Assembly (NCBI GenBank): GCA_019747095.1 | Contig: JAIERG010000156.1 | Coordinates: 1-35,077, forward strand | Length of the DNA stretch: 35,077 bases | Direction of reading: 5' to 3' | Origin: Caulobacteraceae bacterium | Lineage (GTDB): Bacteria; Pseudomonadota; Alphaproteobacteria; Caulobacterales; Caulobacteraceae | Shown here: positions 1 to 7,583 of the stretch, one piece after another | Numbering within the stretch: the stretch's first letter is position 1 | Layout of the letters: each line of letters starts with the position of its first letter | Position numbers and translations under genes: made by a program | The notes under the pieces: generated by a model | Database searches by the model: none | Told to the model about the DNA's origin: nothing | The model's input: the letters and a program-made list of their open reading frames with translations, nothing else

Positions 1-737
1 TCGGACAGACGGCCCTGGACTTGGATCGGCTGCTGGAAGGCGGCGGCATTGGTGGCGAACGGCGGCTGGCCGATCGACCCGGCGGCGGCCTGGACGTTCT
101 GGGCTTGAAGCGCGGCAGTGATGTCGGTGGCGTTGAGCCCGCGCGCCGCGGCCTTGTTCGGATCGATCCAGATCCGCATCGAATAGTTGCCGCCGCCGAA
201 AACCTGAACGGCGCCCACGCCCTCGAGTCGGAGCAGGCGGTCGCGGATGTTGGCGTTGGCATAGTTGCCGACGTAGTCGTTGGACAGCACCTCGCCCGGC
301 GAGGTCAGGCCGATGACCATCAGGAAGCTGGTGGTCTGCTTGTTCACCACCACCCCGACCTGGCGCACCTGCTCCGGCAGGCGGGGCTCGGCCAGCGCCA
401 CGCGGTTCTGGACCAGCACCTGGGCCTGATCCAGATCCGTGCCGGGCTGGAAGGTCACGGTGATGGCGACCGCCCCGTCCGACGTCGAGGACGACGTCAG
501 GTAGAGCATGTTCTCAACGCCGTTGACTTCCTGCTCGATCGGGGCGGCGACGGTTTCGGCGAGGGTCTCGGCGGAGGCACCGGGGTAGGCGGTGTTGATG
601 GTGATCGTGGGGGGCGCGATCTCCGGGTACTGCGACAGGGGCAGCAGCGGATAGGCGAACACGCCGACCAGGGTGATGAAGACCGACAGGACGGCCGCGA
701 AGATCGGCCTGTCGATGAAAAACCTTGAGATATTCAT
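1..737 (-). CDS. RND efflux permease (HAE-1/AcrB type), N-terminal part, runs off window
   Basis: This is the inner-membrane, proton-driven pump subunit of a tripartite drug efflux system. Reading the minus strand from the ATG at 737 gives about 245 residues. They open with the first transmembrane helix (FFIDRPIFAAVLSVFITLVG) and the characteristic LPLSQYPEIAPPTI stretch, followed by the start of the periplasmic porter domain (for example GAVAITVTFQPGTDLDQAQV). Both are typical of AcrB/MexB/MexF. Family members have about 1040 residues, so roughly three quarters lies beyond position 1. The gene starts 10 bases after the stop of the adaptor gene, so the two should be one operon. Substrates cannot be read from this fragment, and no outer-membrane factor gene is visible in the window. 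Confidence 0.93.
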   Translation of the reverse strand, partial: MNISRFFIDRPIFAAVLSVFITLVGVFAYPLLPLSQYPEIAPPTITINTAYPGASAETLAETVAAPIEQEVNGVENMLYLTSSSTSDGAVAITVTFQPGTDLDQAQVLVQNRVALAEPRLPEQVRQVGVVVNKQTTSFLMVIGLTSPGEVLSNDYVGNYANANIRDRLLRLEGVGAVQVFGGGNYSMRIWIDPNKAAARGLNATDITAALQAQNVQAAAGSIGQPPFATNAAAFQQPIQVQGRLS

Positions 738-747
738 CGGTTCGCTC

Positions 748-1962
748 TCAGTCGCCGGAAGCGAGCGATTGCGTCAGGGCACCGGCCGAGGTGCCGGTGG
801 CGGCGGGCGGGGCGGTGGTGACCGGCGCCTGTTCCGGACGCGGCTGACGCTGGATGCGGCCATTGGTCGGCTGGACCGTCATGCCGGGCATGGCGCGTTG
901 CAGACCATCGATGATGATGCGGTCGGTAGGCTGGATGCCCGACCGGATGACGCGGAGACCATCGACGAGAGGCCCGAGCTGAACCGGGGTAGGGGTGACG
1001 GTGCCGTCGGCGTTCACGACCATGACGACGCGACGCGCCTGATCCGTGGCGATCGCGCTGTCAGGCACCAACAGGGCGTCGTAGGCACCGGCCCCGGCGA
1101 CGCGCCCCTGGGCGAACATGCCGGGCTTCAGGAAGCCGTCGGCGTTGGGGATGATGGCGCGGACCCGGATGGTGCCGGAGGCCGGATCGACCGTGTTGTC
1201 GGTAAAGTCGAGTGTGCCAGCGCGGGTGAACTCCGCTTCGTCCTGGAGACGAACGCGCACCGGGGCCGAGCGGCCCGCGCGGGCGTCGCGCTGATACTTC
1301 AGAAGCAGGGCCTCGGACGCCTCGAACACGAAGTAGATCGGCGAGGACGAAACGATGGTCGTCAGGACGTCGGCCTGGGATGAGCCGCCGGCGACCAGGT
1401 TGCCCGGATCGACGCGGCGGTCGGACACTCGGCCCGACGCCGGGGCGACGACGCGGGTGAACTCCAGGTCCAGCGCGCGGGCGCGGACGTTAGCCTGGGC
1501 GGAGGCCACGGCGGCCTCGGCCTGTTGCAGCGCGCCGCGGTTGGTGTCGACCTCGGCCTGGCTAACCGCCTGGCTGGCCAGCAGCCCTTCCGAGCGGGTC
1601 AGGTTGGTGCGGGCGAGCGTCAGATGGGCCTCGGCCTGGCTGAGCGCCGCGCGGGCAGCGGCCAGCTGGGCCTGAGCCGGACGCGGATCGAGCGTGAACA
1701 GCAACTGGCCGCGCCGGACGAAATCGCCGTCGCGGAAGTGAACGGCCTGCACGAACCCGCCGACGCGGGCGCGCACCTCGACCTGGCTGGTCGCCTCGAA
1801 CCGGCCGGTGAAATCGTCCCAGTCCACCACGCGCTCGGCCAGCGGCACGGCGACCGTGACCGGGGCGTCCGGAGGCGGCCCTTGCGCCTCCGAACGTTGC
1901 GAACAGCCATAAAGCGCGCCCGTCAGAAGGACGGACACGGCCAAAATCTTCAGCCCGCGCAT
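748..1962 (-). CDS. RND efflux periplasmic adaptor (membrane fusion protein), lipoprotein
   Basis: This 404-residue adaptor links the RND permease to an outer-membrane channel. An N-terminal lipoprotein signal ends in the lipobox LYGC with Cys20, so the mature protein should be lipid-anchored. Next come a barrel-sandwich (lipoyl-like) half containing GGFVQAVHFRDGDFVRRGQLLFTLDP (residues 68-93), an alpha-helical hairpin of repeated Ala/Gln/Leu heptads, the second lipoyl half (VVAPASGRVSDRRVDPGNLV) and a beta-barrel domain. This is the AcrA/MexA architecture at normal length. The ATG at 1962 has a GGGAG Shine-Dalgarno sequence 8 bases upstream. It is the first gene of the minus-strand efflux operon, divergent from the TetR gene, whose product probably represses it. 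Confidence 0.93.
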   Translation of the reverse strand: MRGLKILAVSVLLTGALYGCSQRSEAQGPPPDAPVTVAVPLAERVVDWDDFTGRFEATSQVEVRARVGGFVQAVHFRDGDFVRRGQLLFTLDPRPAQAQLAAARAALSQAEAHLTLARTNLTRSEGLLASQAVSQAEVDTNRGALQQAEAAVASAQANVRARALDLEFTRVVAPASGRVSDRRVDPGNLVAGGSSQADVLTTIVSSSPIYFVFEASEALLLKYQRDARAGRSAPVRVRLQDEAEFTRAGTLDFTDNTVDPASGTIRVRAIIPNADGFLKPGMFAQGRVAGAGAYDALLVPDSAIATDQARRVVMVVNADGTVTPTPVQLGPLVDGLRVIRSGIQPTDRIIIDGLQRAMPGMTVQPTNGRIQRQPRPEQAPVTTAPPAATGTSAGALTQSLASGD

Positions 1963-2022
1963 GCGCGCAATCTCCCAGTCGGAGCAAATTCCCTGTCAGG
2001 CGCGACCAGGGTATCGGGGAGG

Positions 2023-2038
2023 GTCAACGCCCGTTGAC
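2023..2038. promoter_or_regulatory. Palindromic operator candidate in the efflux/TetR divergent promoter
   Basis: GTCAACG-CC-CGTTGAC is a perfect inverted repeat of 7-bp arms with a 2-bp centre. It lies in the 189-bp gap between the adaptor and the TetR gene. A perfect -35 hexamer TTGACA for the efflux operon is on the minus strand at 2068-2063, so the palindrome would sit just downstream of the -10 region, where a repressor would block initiation. No convincing -10 element was found. Binding by the adjacent TetR protein is inferred from position and symmetry. Confidence 0.5.
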
Positions 2039-2151
2039 TTAGATGTTACGAGGCTCCCAGCTTGTCAACAGGCGGTGACATCGCCATATCGAGATAACCG
2101 CAAGGCAGGACCCGAACGCCGCAGATTCGGGCCATCCTCAGGGAGATCACA

Positions 2152-2721
2152 TTGGGTTTCGCCGCCGTCTGCCCTCGCCCTCGCAACGCCGCCGCCACGC
2201 GCACTGCAATCCTGGACGCGGCCGCCAAGCGGTTCGCGGCCGAGAGCTATGAACAGGTCGGCATGCGCGACATCGCCCGCGACGTCGGCGTCGATCCGGC
2301 CCTGATTTCCCGCTACTTCGGCTCCAAGGAGGAGCTGTTCCGCGCGGTCCTGGACGACTGCGACGGCGACGAGCTGATGGAGGGCGACCGTGCGACCTTT
2401 GGCGAGCGCATGGCAGATGATCTGGTCTATGGCCCAGCCAAGGACGAGGATCTGGCCTGGCTGTTGATCATGCTGAAATCCGCCGGCTCACCCAAGGCCG
2501 CCGAAATCGTGCAGCAGGCGGCCATTGAAGGATTCTACCAGCCCTTCACCGAATGGCTGGGCGGAGAGGACGCGCCGATCAGGGCCCGGGTCATCGCGGG
2601 CATCCTCATGGGCATTGCGGTCGGCCGCGACTTGTCCGGCGGCATGAAGCTGTCGCCCGAGGAATGCGAACGGATGAAGGCGCTGCTCGCGCCGATGCTC
2701 CAGCAACTGGTGGACGGCTGA
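2152..2721 (+). CDS. TetR/AcrR-family transcriptional regulator
   Basis: The product is 189 residues, a usual TetR length. The N-terminal DNA-binding domain (about residues 14-60) reads TRTAILDAAAKRFAAESYEQ, then the helix-turn-helix segment MRDIARDVGVDPALISRYFGSKEELF, a textbook AcrR signature. The C-terminal part is the variable ligand-binding and dimerisation domain, with a Pro-rich tail motif KLSPEECERMKALLAPML. The start is a TTG at 2152, chosen because GGGAG lies 6 bases ahead (2141-2145) and no ATG fits the HTH start. It is divergent from the RND efflux operon, so it is probably that operon's drug-responsive repressor and represses itself; this is inference from context. Confidence 0.9.
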   Translation: MGFAAVCPRPRNAAATRTAILDAAAKRFAAESYEQVGMRDIARDVGVDPALISRYFGSKEELFRAVLDDCDGDELMEGDRATFGERMADDLVYGPAKDEDLAWLLIMLKSAGSPKAAEIVQQAAIEGFYQPFTEWLGGEDAPIRARVIAGILMGIAVGRDLSGGMKLSPEECERMKALLAPMLQQLVDG

Positions 2722-2770
2722 GACCTCTTGCGGGTCGAAATTGCCACACCGGGCCTTTGGATGCCCCGTT

Positions 2771-2787
2771 TTGGAACATTCTTCCAA
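2771..2787. repeat. Inverted repeat TTGGAA-N5-TTCCAA upstream of the ilv leader
   Basis: A perfect 6-5-6 inverted repeat (TTGGAA CATTC TTCCAA) lies about 60 bases before the leader ORF start and 50 bases after the tetR stop. It is AT-rich compared with its surroundings. No T-run follows, so it is not an obvious terminator; an operator or promoter element for the ilv-leu operon is possible. I could not assign a regulator. Confidence 0.4.
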
Positions 2788-2846
2788 TTTGGTCTTGTGC
2801 GGCGCAGCGATGTCTGGCCTTATGGGCTTGTAACAAGGAGGCGGCC

Positions 2847-2999
2847 GTGAGCCACTCGATTCGTCAGACCCCGAACGCCCGCACGGCTCGCGCTGTCGCG
2901 GCTTCGCGCGCTCAGACCGTTTCGATCGCCCTGAACACCCTTATTCTCAGCGTACTTCTTGGGCTGCTCGCTGGAGCGGCGTGGACGCTGACGACCTGA
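2847..2999 (+). CDS. Leader peptide (50 aa) of the ilv-leu operon, branched-chain-codon rich
   Basis: A GTG start at 2847 is preceded by a near-perfect Shine-Dalgarno sequence (AAGGAGG, 2835-2841), stronger than that of most genes here, and the ORF ends at TGA 2997-2999. Codons 25-41 (TVSIALNTLILSVLLGLL region) contain 11 Leu/Ile/Val codons in 17, including CTT, ATT, GTA, CTT, CTT, which look uncommon beside the G/C-ending codons of neighbouring genes. The ORF stops 30 bases before an intrinsic terminator placed ahead of ilvD. That is the layout of an attenuation leader as in enteric ilv operons, though 50 residues is long for one. The alternative is a small single-span membrane protein, since the same Leu-rich stretch could be a transmembrane helix; both could be true. 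Confidence 0.65.
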   Translation: MSHSIRQTPNARTARAVAASRAQTVSIALNTLILSVLLGLLAGAAWTLTT

Positions 3000-3037
3000 A
3001 CCCCACCAAAACAGGATCGCCCGCAGCCACCCGCTCC
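2964..3037 (+). promoter_or_regulatory. Alternative RNA hairpins of a predicted ilv attenuator (segments 1, 2 and 3)
   Basis: Segment 2 (GGAGCGG-c-GTGG, 2973-2984) is complementary to segment 3 (CCACCCGCTCC, 3027-3037): 11 base pairs with one bulged C at 2980. Segment 3 includes the 5' arm of the terminator, so the two structures exclude each other (antiterminator versus terminator). Segment 1 (CTGCTC, 2964-2969) can instead pair with 2974-2979 around a 4-base loop, five Watson-Crick pairs and one G-U. Segment 1 is exactly the last two Leu codons (40-41) of the leader ORF. A ribosome stalled there would free segment 2 and allow read-through. Confidence 0.6.
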
Positions 3038-3057
3038 CGAAAGGAAGCGGGTTTTTT
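3029..3057 (+). terminator. Intrinsic terminator upstream of ilvD (attenuator)
   Basis: A seven-pair stem ACCCGCT/AGCGGGT (3029-3035 with 3046-3052) is extended by two C-G pairs across a bulged A3045, around a CGAAA loop, and is followed directly by a run of T (3052-3057). It lies between the leader ORF and the ilvD start at 3096, so it can only act on transcription heading into the operon or end a short leader transcript. Confidence 0.8.
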
Positions 3058-3095
3058 GTTGCGCGCGGTCCGGAAGAGCCCCCGGACCCGATTTC

Positions 3096-4823
3096 GTGAC
3101 GACGCAAGATTTCACCTCAAGCCCCCGGCACCGCAGCGCTGTGGTCACGCGCGGTCCCAACCGCGCTGCGGCCCGCAGCTATCTGCGCGCGGCGGGCATG
3201 CAGGACGCCGACTTCGACAAGCCGATGATCGCGGTGGTCAACACCTGGTCGTCCGTGACGCCCTGCAACATGCACCTGGACCGTCTGGCCGCCGACGTGC
3301 GCGCGGGCATTCGGGCGGCGGGCGGCTATCCGGTCGACTTCAACACCATCGTGGTGACCGACGGCATCTCCATGGGCACGCCGGGGATGAAGGCGTCGCT
3401 GATCAGCCGCGAGGTCGTCGCCGACTCCATCGAACTGGCGGTACAGGGCCATCAGCTGGACGGCGTCGTCTGCATCGTCGGCTGCGACAAGACCATCCCG
3501 GCGGCGGCCATGGCCCTGGCGCGAATGGATATCCCGGGCCTGGTCTACTACGGCGGCACCATCCTGCCGGGGGTCGTCGGGGGCCGTGAGGTCTCCATCC
3601 AGGAGGTGTTCGAGGCCATCGGGGCGCACGGCGCGGGCACCCTTGACGACGAGGGCCTGAAGGCGGTCGAAAGCGCGGCCTGTCCCGGTGCCGGGGCCTG
3701 CGGCGGCCAGTTCACGGCCAACACCATGGCCATGGCTCTGTCGGTCATGGGCCTGTCGCCCATGGGCGCCAACGACGTGCCCGCCGTCGACCCAGCCAAG
3801 GCGGGGGAGGGCGAACGCTGCGGCCGTCTGATCGTCGAGCGGGTCTTCGCTGGAGACACGGCGCGCAAGTACATCACCCGCACCAGCCTGAAGAACGCGG
3901 CGGCGGCTGTGTCCGCCTCAGGCGGGTCGACCAACGCCGTCCTGCACCTGACGGCCATCGCGGCCGAAGCCGGGATCGCATTCGGCGTCGAAGACATGAA
4001 CGCGGCCTGCGAGGCCACGCCGGTCATCTGCGACCTGAAGCCGGGCGGGCGGTTCCTGGCCAGCCACCTGTACGCGGCGGGCGGCACGCGGCTGGTGACC
4101 CAGCGCCTGGCCGAGGCCGGCAAGATCACCAACGCCCCGACGGTCTCGGGCCGTAGCCTGTTCGCCGAGGCCGCCGAGGCCGAGGCCGCTCCGGGCCAGC
4201 AGGTCGTCGCGACCATCAACGAGCCCTTCAGCCCGCGCGGCTCCTACGCCGTGATCTACGGCGACGTCGCGCCGGACGGGGCGGTCATCAAGCTGACCGG
4301 CCACAAGGTCGACCGCTTCGAAGGCCCCGCCTGCGTCTTCGACTCCGAGGAAGACGCCTTCCACGCCGTCCAGGACGGCTCGGTGGGCGAAGGCGACGTC
4401 ATCGTCATCCGCTACGAAGGTCCGCAAGGCGGCCCCGGCATGCGCGAGATGCTGCAGGTGACCGCCGCGCTGAAGGGCCGGGGCGTCCACGACGTCGCCC
4501 TGATCACCGACGGCCGGTTCTCGGGTGCCAGCTACGGCTTCGTTGCCGGCCACGTTTCGCCGGAAGCGGCGGCGGGTGGACCGATCGCCCTGATCCGCGA
4601 CGGTGACCGCATCACCATCGACGTGACCAACCGCCGGATCGACGTGGCCGCCGACCTCGCCTCGCGCCGAGCCGATCATGTCCAGCCGCCGCTGAAGGCC
4701 GCCACCGGAGTCTTCGCCAAATACCGCGCCACCGTGGCCTCGGCCGCCCAGGGTGCCGTCACCATCCCCAACCCGCCGCCTGCCCAGGTCCGCGCGGACA
4801 ACCGTCAGACCGAGGAAGCCTGA
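3096..4823 (+). CDS. ilvD: Dihydroxy-acid dehydratase
   Basis: IlvD dehydrates 2,3-dihydroxy-isovalerate and 2,3-dihydroxy-3-methylvalerate to the keto acids that precede valine/leucine and isoleucine; it is a cytoplasmic Fe-S enzyme. The 575-residue product has the expected length. The three cluster-ligand cysteines sit in their family contexts: Cys57 (SSVTPCNMH), Cys130 (IVGCDKTIP) and Cys202 (PGAGACGGQFTANTM). The C-terminal half has the ITDGRFSGASYGFVAGHVSPEA signature. The start is a GTG at 3096 without a clear Shine-Dalgarno sequence, 38 bases after the attenuator T-run. It is the first gene of the eight-gene ilv-leu operon, and ilvC follows after 3 bases. Confidence 0.97.
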   Translation: MTTQDFTSSPRHRSAVVTRGPNRAAARSYLRAAGMQDADFDKPMIAVVNTWSSVTPCNMHLDRLAADVRAGIRAAGGYPVDFNTIVVTDGISMGTPGMKASLISREVVADSIELAVQGHQLDGVVCIVGCDKTIPAAAMALARMDIPGLVYYGGTILPGVVGGREVSIQEVFEAIGAHGAGTLDDEGLKAVESAACPGAGACGGQFTANTMAMALSVMGLSPMGANDVPAVDPAKAGEGERCGRLIVERVFAGDTARKYITRTSLKNAAAAVSASGGSTNAVLHLTAIAAEAGIAFGVEDMNAACEATPVICDLKPGGRFLASHLYAAGGTRLVTQRLAEAGKITNAPTVSGRSLFAEAAEAEAAPGQQVVATINEPFSPRGSYAVIYGDVAPDGAVIKLTGHKVDRFEGPACVFDSEEDAFHAVQDGSVGEGDVIVIRYEGPQGGPGMREMLQVTAALKGRGVHDVALITDGRFSGASYGFVAGHVSPEAAAGGPIALIRDGDRITIDVTNRRIDVAADLASRRADHVQPPLKAATGVFAKYRATVASAAQGAVTIPNPPPAQVRADNRQTEEA

Positions 4824-4826
4824 GCC

Positions 4827-5837
4827 ATGCAGATCTACACCAACGACGACATCCGACCGGGCGCCATCGCCGGTCAGCGCATCGCCATCATCGGCTATGG
4901 CTCGCAGGGCCGCGCCCATGCCCGGAACCTGAAGGACAGTGGCCACGACGTGATCGCAGGCGTCCGTCACGGCGGCAAGGGCTGGAAGCACGCCCAGGCC
5001 GACGGCATCCCGACGGCGGAGCCTGCCGACGCCGTCAAGGGCGCCGACATCATCGCCATCCTGACGCCCGACATGGCCCAGGCGGCGATCTATCGCGAGA
5101 CCATTGAGCCCCACGCCAAGAAGGGCTCGTCCATCCTGTTCGCCCATGGGTTCTCGATCCTGTACGGCCGTGTCCAGCCTCGGAAGGACATGGACGTCAT
5201 CCTGGTCGCGCCCAAGGGACCGGGCGATCTGGTCCGCCGCGAATACGCGCGGGGCCGTGGCGTCCCCGCCCTGTTCGCCGTCGAGCAGGACGCGACCGGC
5301 AAGGCGCGCGACCGGGCCATGGGCTATGCCAAGGGCATCGGCGGGGCGACCGGCGGGCTGCTGGAAACCACCTTCAAGGAAGAGACCGAGACCGATCTGT
5401 TCGGCGAACAGGCCGTCCTGTGCGGGGGGGCCAAGGAGCTGGTCATGGGCGGCTTCACCACCCTGGTCGAGGCCGGCTACCAGCCCGAGATCGCCTACTT
5501 CGAGTGCATGCACGAGCTGAAGCTGATCGTGGACCTGTTCTACGAAGGCGGCGTCACCAAGATGAACGAGTTCATCTCCGAGACGGCCAAGTGGGGCTCG
5601 GTCTCGTCCGGTCCGCGCGTCATCAACGCCGAGACCCGCGCGCGGATGAAGGAGATCCTGTCCGAGATCCAGTCCGGCCAGTTCGCCCGCGAATGGATCG
5701 CCGAGAACGAGGCCGGCAAGGGCGCCTACGACGCCCTGGTCAAGGCCGATGGCGACCATCTGATCGAGTCGGTCGGGGCCAGTCTGCGCGAGCGGATGGC
5801 CTGGCTGCACGCCCCCAAGACCGCCGAAGCAGCCTGA
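4827..5837 (+). CDS. ilvC: Ketol-acid reductoisomerase, class I (NADP+)
   Basis: IlvC converts acetolactate and acetohydroxybutyrate to the dihydroxy acids used by IlvD, with NADPH and Mg2+. At 336 residues this is the short class I form. The Rossmann motif [13 protein letters not shown] is at about residues 23-35. The catalytic and metal residues fall at the usual class I numbers: Lys130 (APKGPG), Asp190 and Glu194 ([12 protein letters not shown]), Glu226 and Glu230 (ECMHELKLI). The ATG has GAGGAAG 9 bases upstream, inside the end of ilvD. Nothing is missing or odd. Confidence 0.97.
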   Translation: MQIYTNDDIRPGAIAGQRIAIIGYGSQGRAHARNLKDSGHDVIAGVRHGGKGWKHAQADGIPTAEPADAVKGADIIAILTPDMAQAAIYRETIEPHAKKGSSILFAHGFSILYGRVQPRKDMDVILVAPKGPGDLVRREYARGRGVPALFAVEQDATGKARDRAMGYAKGIGGATGGLLETTFKEETETDLFGEQAVLCGGAKELVMGGFTTLVEAGYQPEIAYFECMHELKLIVDLFYEGGVTKMNEFISETAKWGSVSSGPRVINAETRARMKEILSEIQSGQFAREWIAENEAGKGAYDALVKADGDHLIESVGASLRERMAWLHAPKTAEAA

Positions 5838-5852
5838 GTTCGAAAGCGTCCT

Positions 5853-7583
5853 GTGACCGTCATGACCGCCGCCGCCGCCTTCAAGGAAACGCCAGCCGCC
5901 GCACCCCAGTCGGGCGCGCGTCTGCTCGTCCGCACTCTGGAGCGGCTGGGGGTCGAGGTGGTGTTCGGCTATCCGGGCGGGGCCATCATGCCGGTCTATG
6001 ATGCCCTGACCGGATCGGGCCTGAAGCACATTCTGGTCCGCCATGAGCAGGGAGCCGCCTTCGCCGCCGACGCCTGGGCGCGCTCGACCGGAAAGGTCGG
6101 GGTCTGCATGGCGACGTCCGGGCCGGGCGCGACCAACCTGATCACCGGCATCGCCAACGCCATGATGGATTCGGTGCCGATGGTCTGCATCACCGGCAAC
6201 GTCGCGACCCATCTGATGGGCACCGATGCCTTTCAGGAGATCGACATCCTGGGCGTCACCCTGCCGATCGTGAAGCACAGCTGGGTCGTGCGAGATCCCG
6301 CCGATATCCCCGCCGTGATCGAGGAAGCCTTCCACGTGGCCCGCTCGGGCCGGCCGGGCCCAGTCCTGGTCGATCTGCCCAAGGACGTCCAGGTCGGCAT
6401 GGCGGCGGACGAGTATGGCTTTCGCTACCCCAACGCCATGGAGTCTCTGGACCATGCCGCGATCGCCGAGGCCGAGCAGTTCATCCGGTCCGCTGAACGC
6501 CCGCTGATCTATGTCGGTGGCGGCGTGAAGATCGCCGGGGCCACGCAGGCTCTGCGGGACTTCGCCGAGCGGACGGGCATCCCTTCGGTCTCGACGCTGA
6601 ACGCCCTGGGATCGATCCCGACCAATGCGCCGGGCTTCCTGGGCATGTTGGGGATGCATGGCACGCGCGCGGCCAATGAGGCGGTGCAGGAGGCCGACCT
6701 GCTGATCGTGTTCGGCGCGCGCTTCGACGACCGGGCGACGGGCAAGCTGAACGCGTTCGCCCCCCATGCGCGGGTCATCCACTTCGACATCGATCCGGCC
6801 GAGATCAACAAGTTGCGGGCTGCCCATGTGCCAGTCATCGGCGACCTGAAGGCCGGTATTGAGGCTCTGACGGCGCGGGTCACCAAGGCACCTCTGGCAA
6901 TCGATCCGTGGATCATCCGCTCGGCGGCCGCCGCGCGCCGCCATGCCTTCCGCTATGATGCGCCGGGCGAGGGCGTCTATGCGCCGGCCCTGCTGAACGA
7001 GCTGTCGAAGGTCGCGGGCGATCGCTTCGTGGCCGCCTGCGACGTCGGCCAGCATCAGATGTGGGTGGCTCAGCACTGCGACTTCTCGCGACCCGAGGCG
7101 CATCTGACCTCGGGCGGTCTGGGGGCCATGGGCTACGGCCTGCCCGCCGGCCTGGGGGCCAAGATGGCCAACCCCGACGCCCACGTCGTCACCGTCTCGG
7201 GCGACGGCAGCTTCATGATGAACATCCAGGAGCTGGCGACGCTGCGCCGTTACGGCGTCGCCCTGAAGATCGTGCTGCTGGACAATTCGAGCCTGGGCCT
7301 CGTCCGCCAGTGGCAGGAGCTGTTCTTCGAGGAGAACTATTCCGAGGTCGATCTGTCGGACAATCCCGACTTCGTCGCCGTGGCCCAGGCCTTCGGCATC
7401 GAGGCCTTCCGAATTAGCCGGCGCGAGGAGGTCTCTGCCGGGATCCAGCGTCTGCTGGACGCGCCCGGCCCCTGCCTCGCGCATGTCCTGATCGACCCGA
7501 AAGAGAACGTCTGGCCGCTGGTGCCGCCGGGCAAGTCCAACGCCGAAATGATGCACGACACCCGCTTCGAGGGGGATATCTGA
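5853..7583 (+). CDS. ilvG: Acetolactate synthase large subunit, IlvG-like (AHAS II type)
   Basis: This ThDP- and FAD-dependent enzyme condenses two pyruvates, or pyruvate and 2-ketobutyrate, in the first common step of Val/Leu/Ile synthesis. The 576 residues include the catalytic Glu65 (RHEQGAAFAADAWAR), the SGPGATNLITGIANAMMDS loop and the ThDP motif GDGSFMMNIQEL (from about residue 450) followed by LLDNSSLGLVRQWQELFF. The last motif resembles E. coli IlvG (LLDNQRLGMVRQWQ) more than IlvB/IlvI, and the next gene encodes an IlvM-sized partner. E. coli AHAS II is insensitive to valine; whether this enzyme is too is inference. The start may be the GTG at 5853 or the ATG at 5862, neither with a clear Shine-Dalgarno sequence. 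It could equally be named ilvB. Confidence 0.95.
   Translation: MTVMTAAAAFKETPAAAPQSGARLLVRTLERLGVEVVFGYPGGAIMPVYDALTGSGLKHILVRHEQGAAFAADAWARSTGKVGVCMATSGPGATNLITGIANAMMDSVPMVCITGNVATHLMGTDAFQEIDILGVTLPIVKHSWVVRDPADIPAVIEEAFHVARSGRPGPVLVDLPKDVQVGMAADEYGFRYPNAMESLDHAAIAEAEQFIRSAERPLIYVGGGVKIAGATQALRDFAERTGIPSVSTLNALGSIPTNAPGFLGMLGMHGTRAANEAVQEADLLIVFGARFDDRATGKLNAFAPHARVIHFDIDPAEINKLRAAHVPVIGDLKAGIEALTARVTKAPLAIDPWIIRSAAAARRHAFRYDAPGEGVYAPALLNELSKVAGDRFVAACDVGQHQMWVAQHCDFSRPEAHLTSGGLGAMGYGLPAGLGAKMANPDAHVVTVSGDGSFMMNIQELATLRRYGVALKIVLLDNSSLGLVRQWQELFFEENYSEVDLSDNPDFVAVAQAFGIEAFRISRREEVSAGIQRLLDAPGPCLAHVLIDPKENVWPLVPPGKSNAEMMHDTRFEGDI

Noticed and set aside
21-728. Plus-strand open frame over the RND permease fragment
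   Set aside because: The minus strand encodes a clear AcrB-type N-terminus here; the plus frame is a shadow.
2553-2999. 148-codon reading that runs from inside tetR through the leader ORF
   Set aside because: Its first part overlaps the tetR gene in another frame. Only the last 50 codons, from the GTG with AAGGAGG, have coding and regulatory logic.
3918-7556. Antisense open frame of 1212 codons on the minus strand across ilvD, ilvC and ilvG
   Set aside because: It is opposite three well-supported genes and its translation is rich in Asp, Gly, Arg, His and Val without any recognisable domain. Long stop-free antisense frames are expected from GC-rich third positions.
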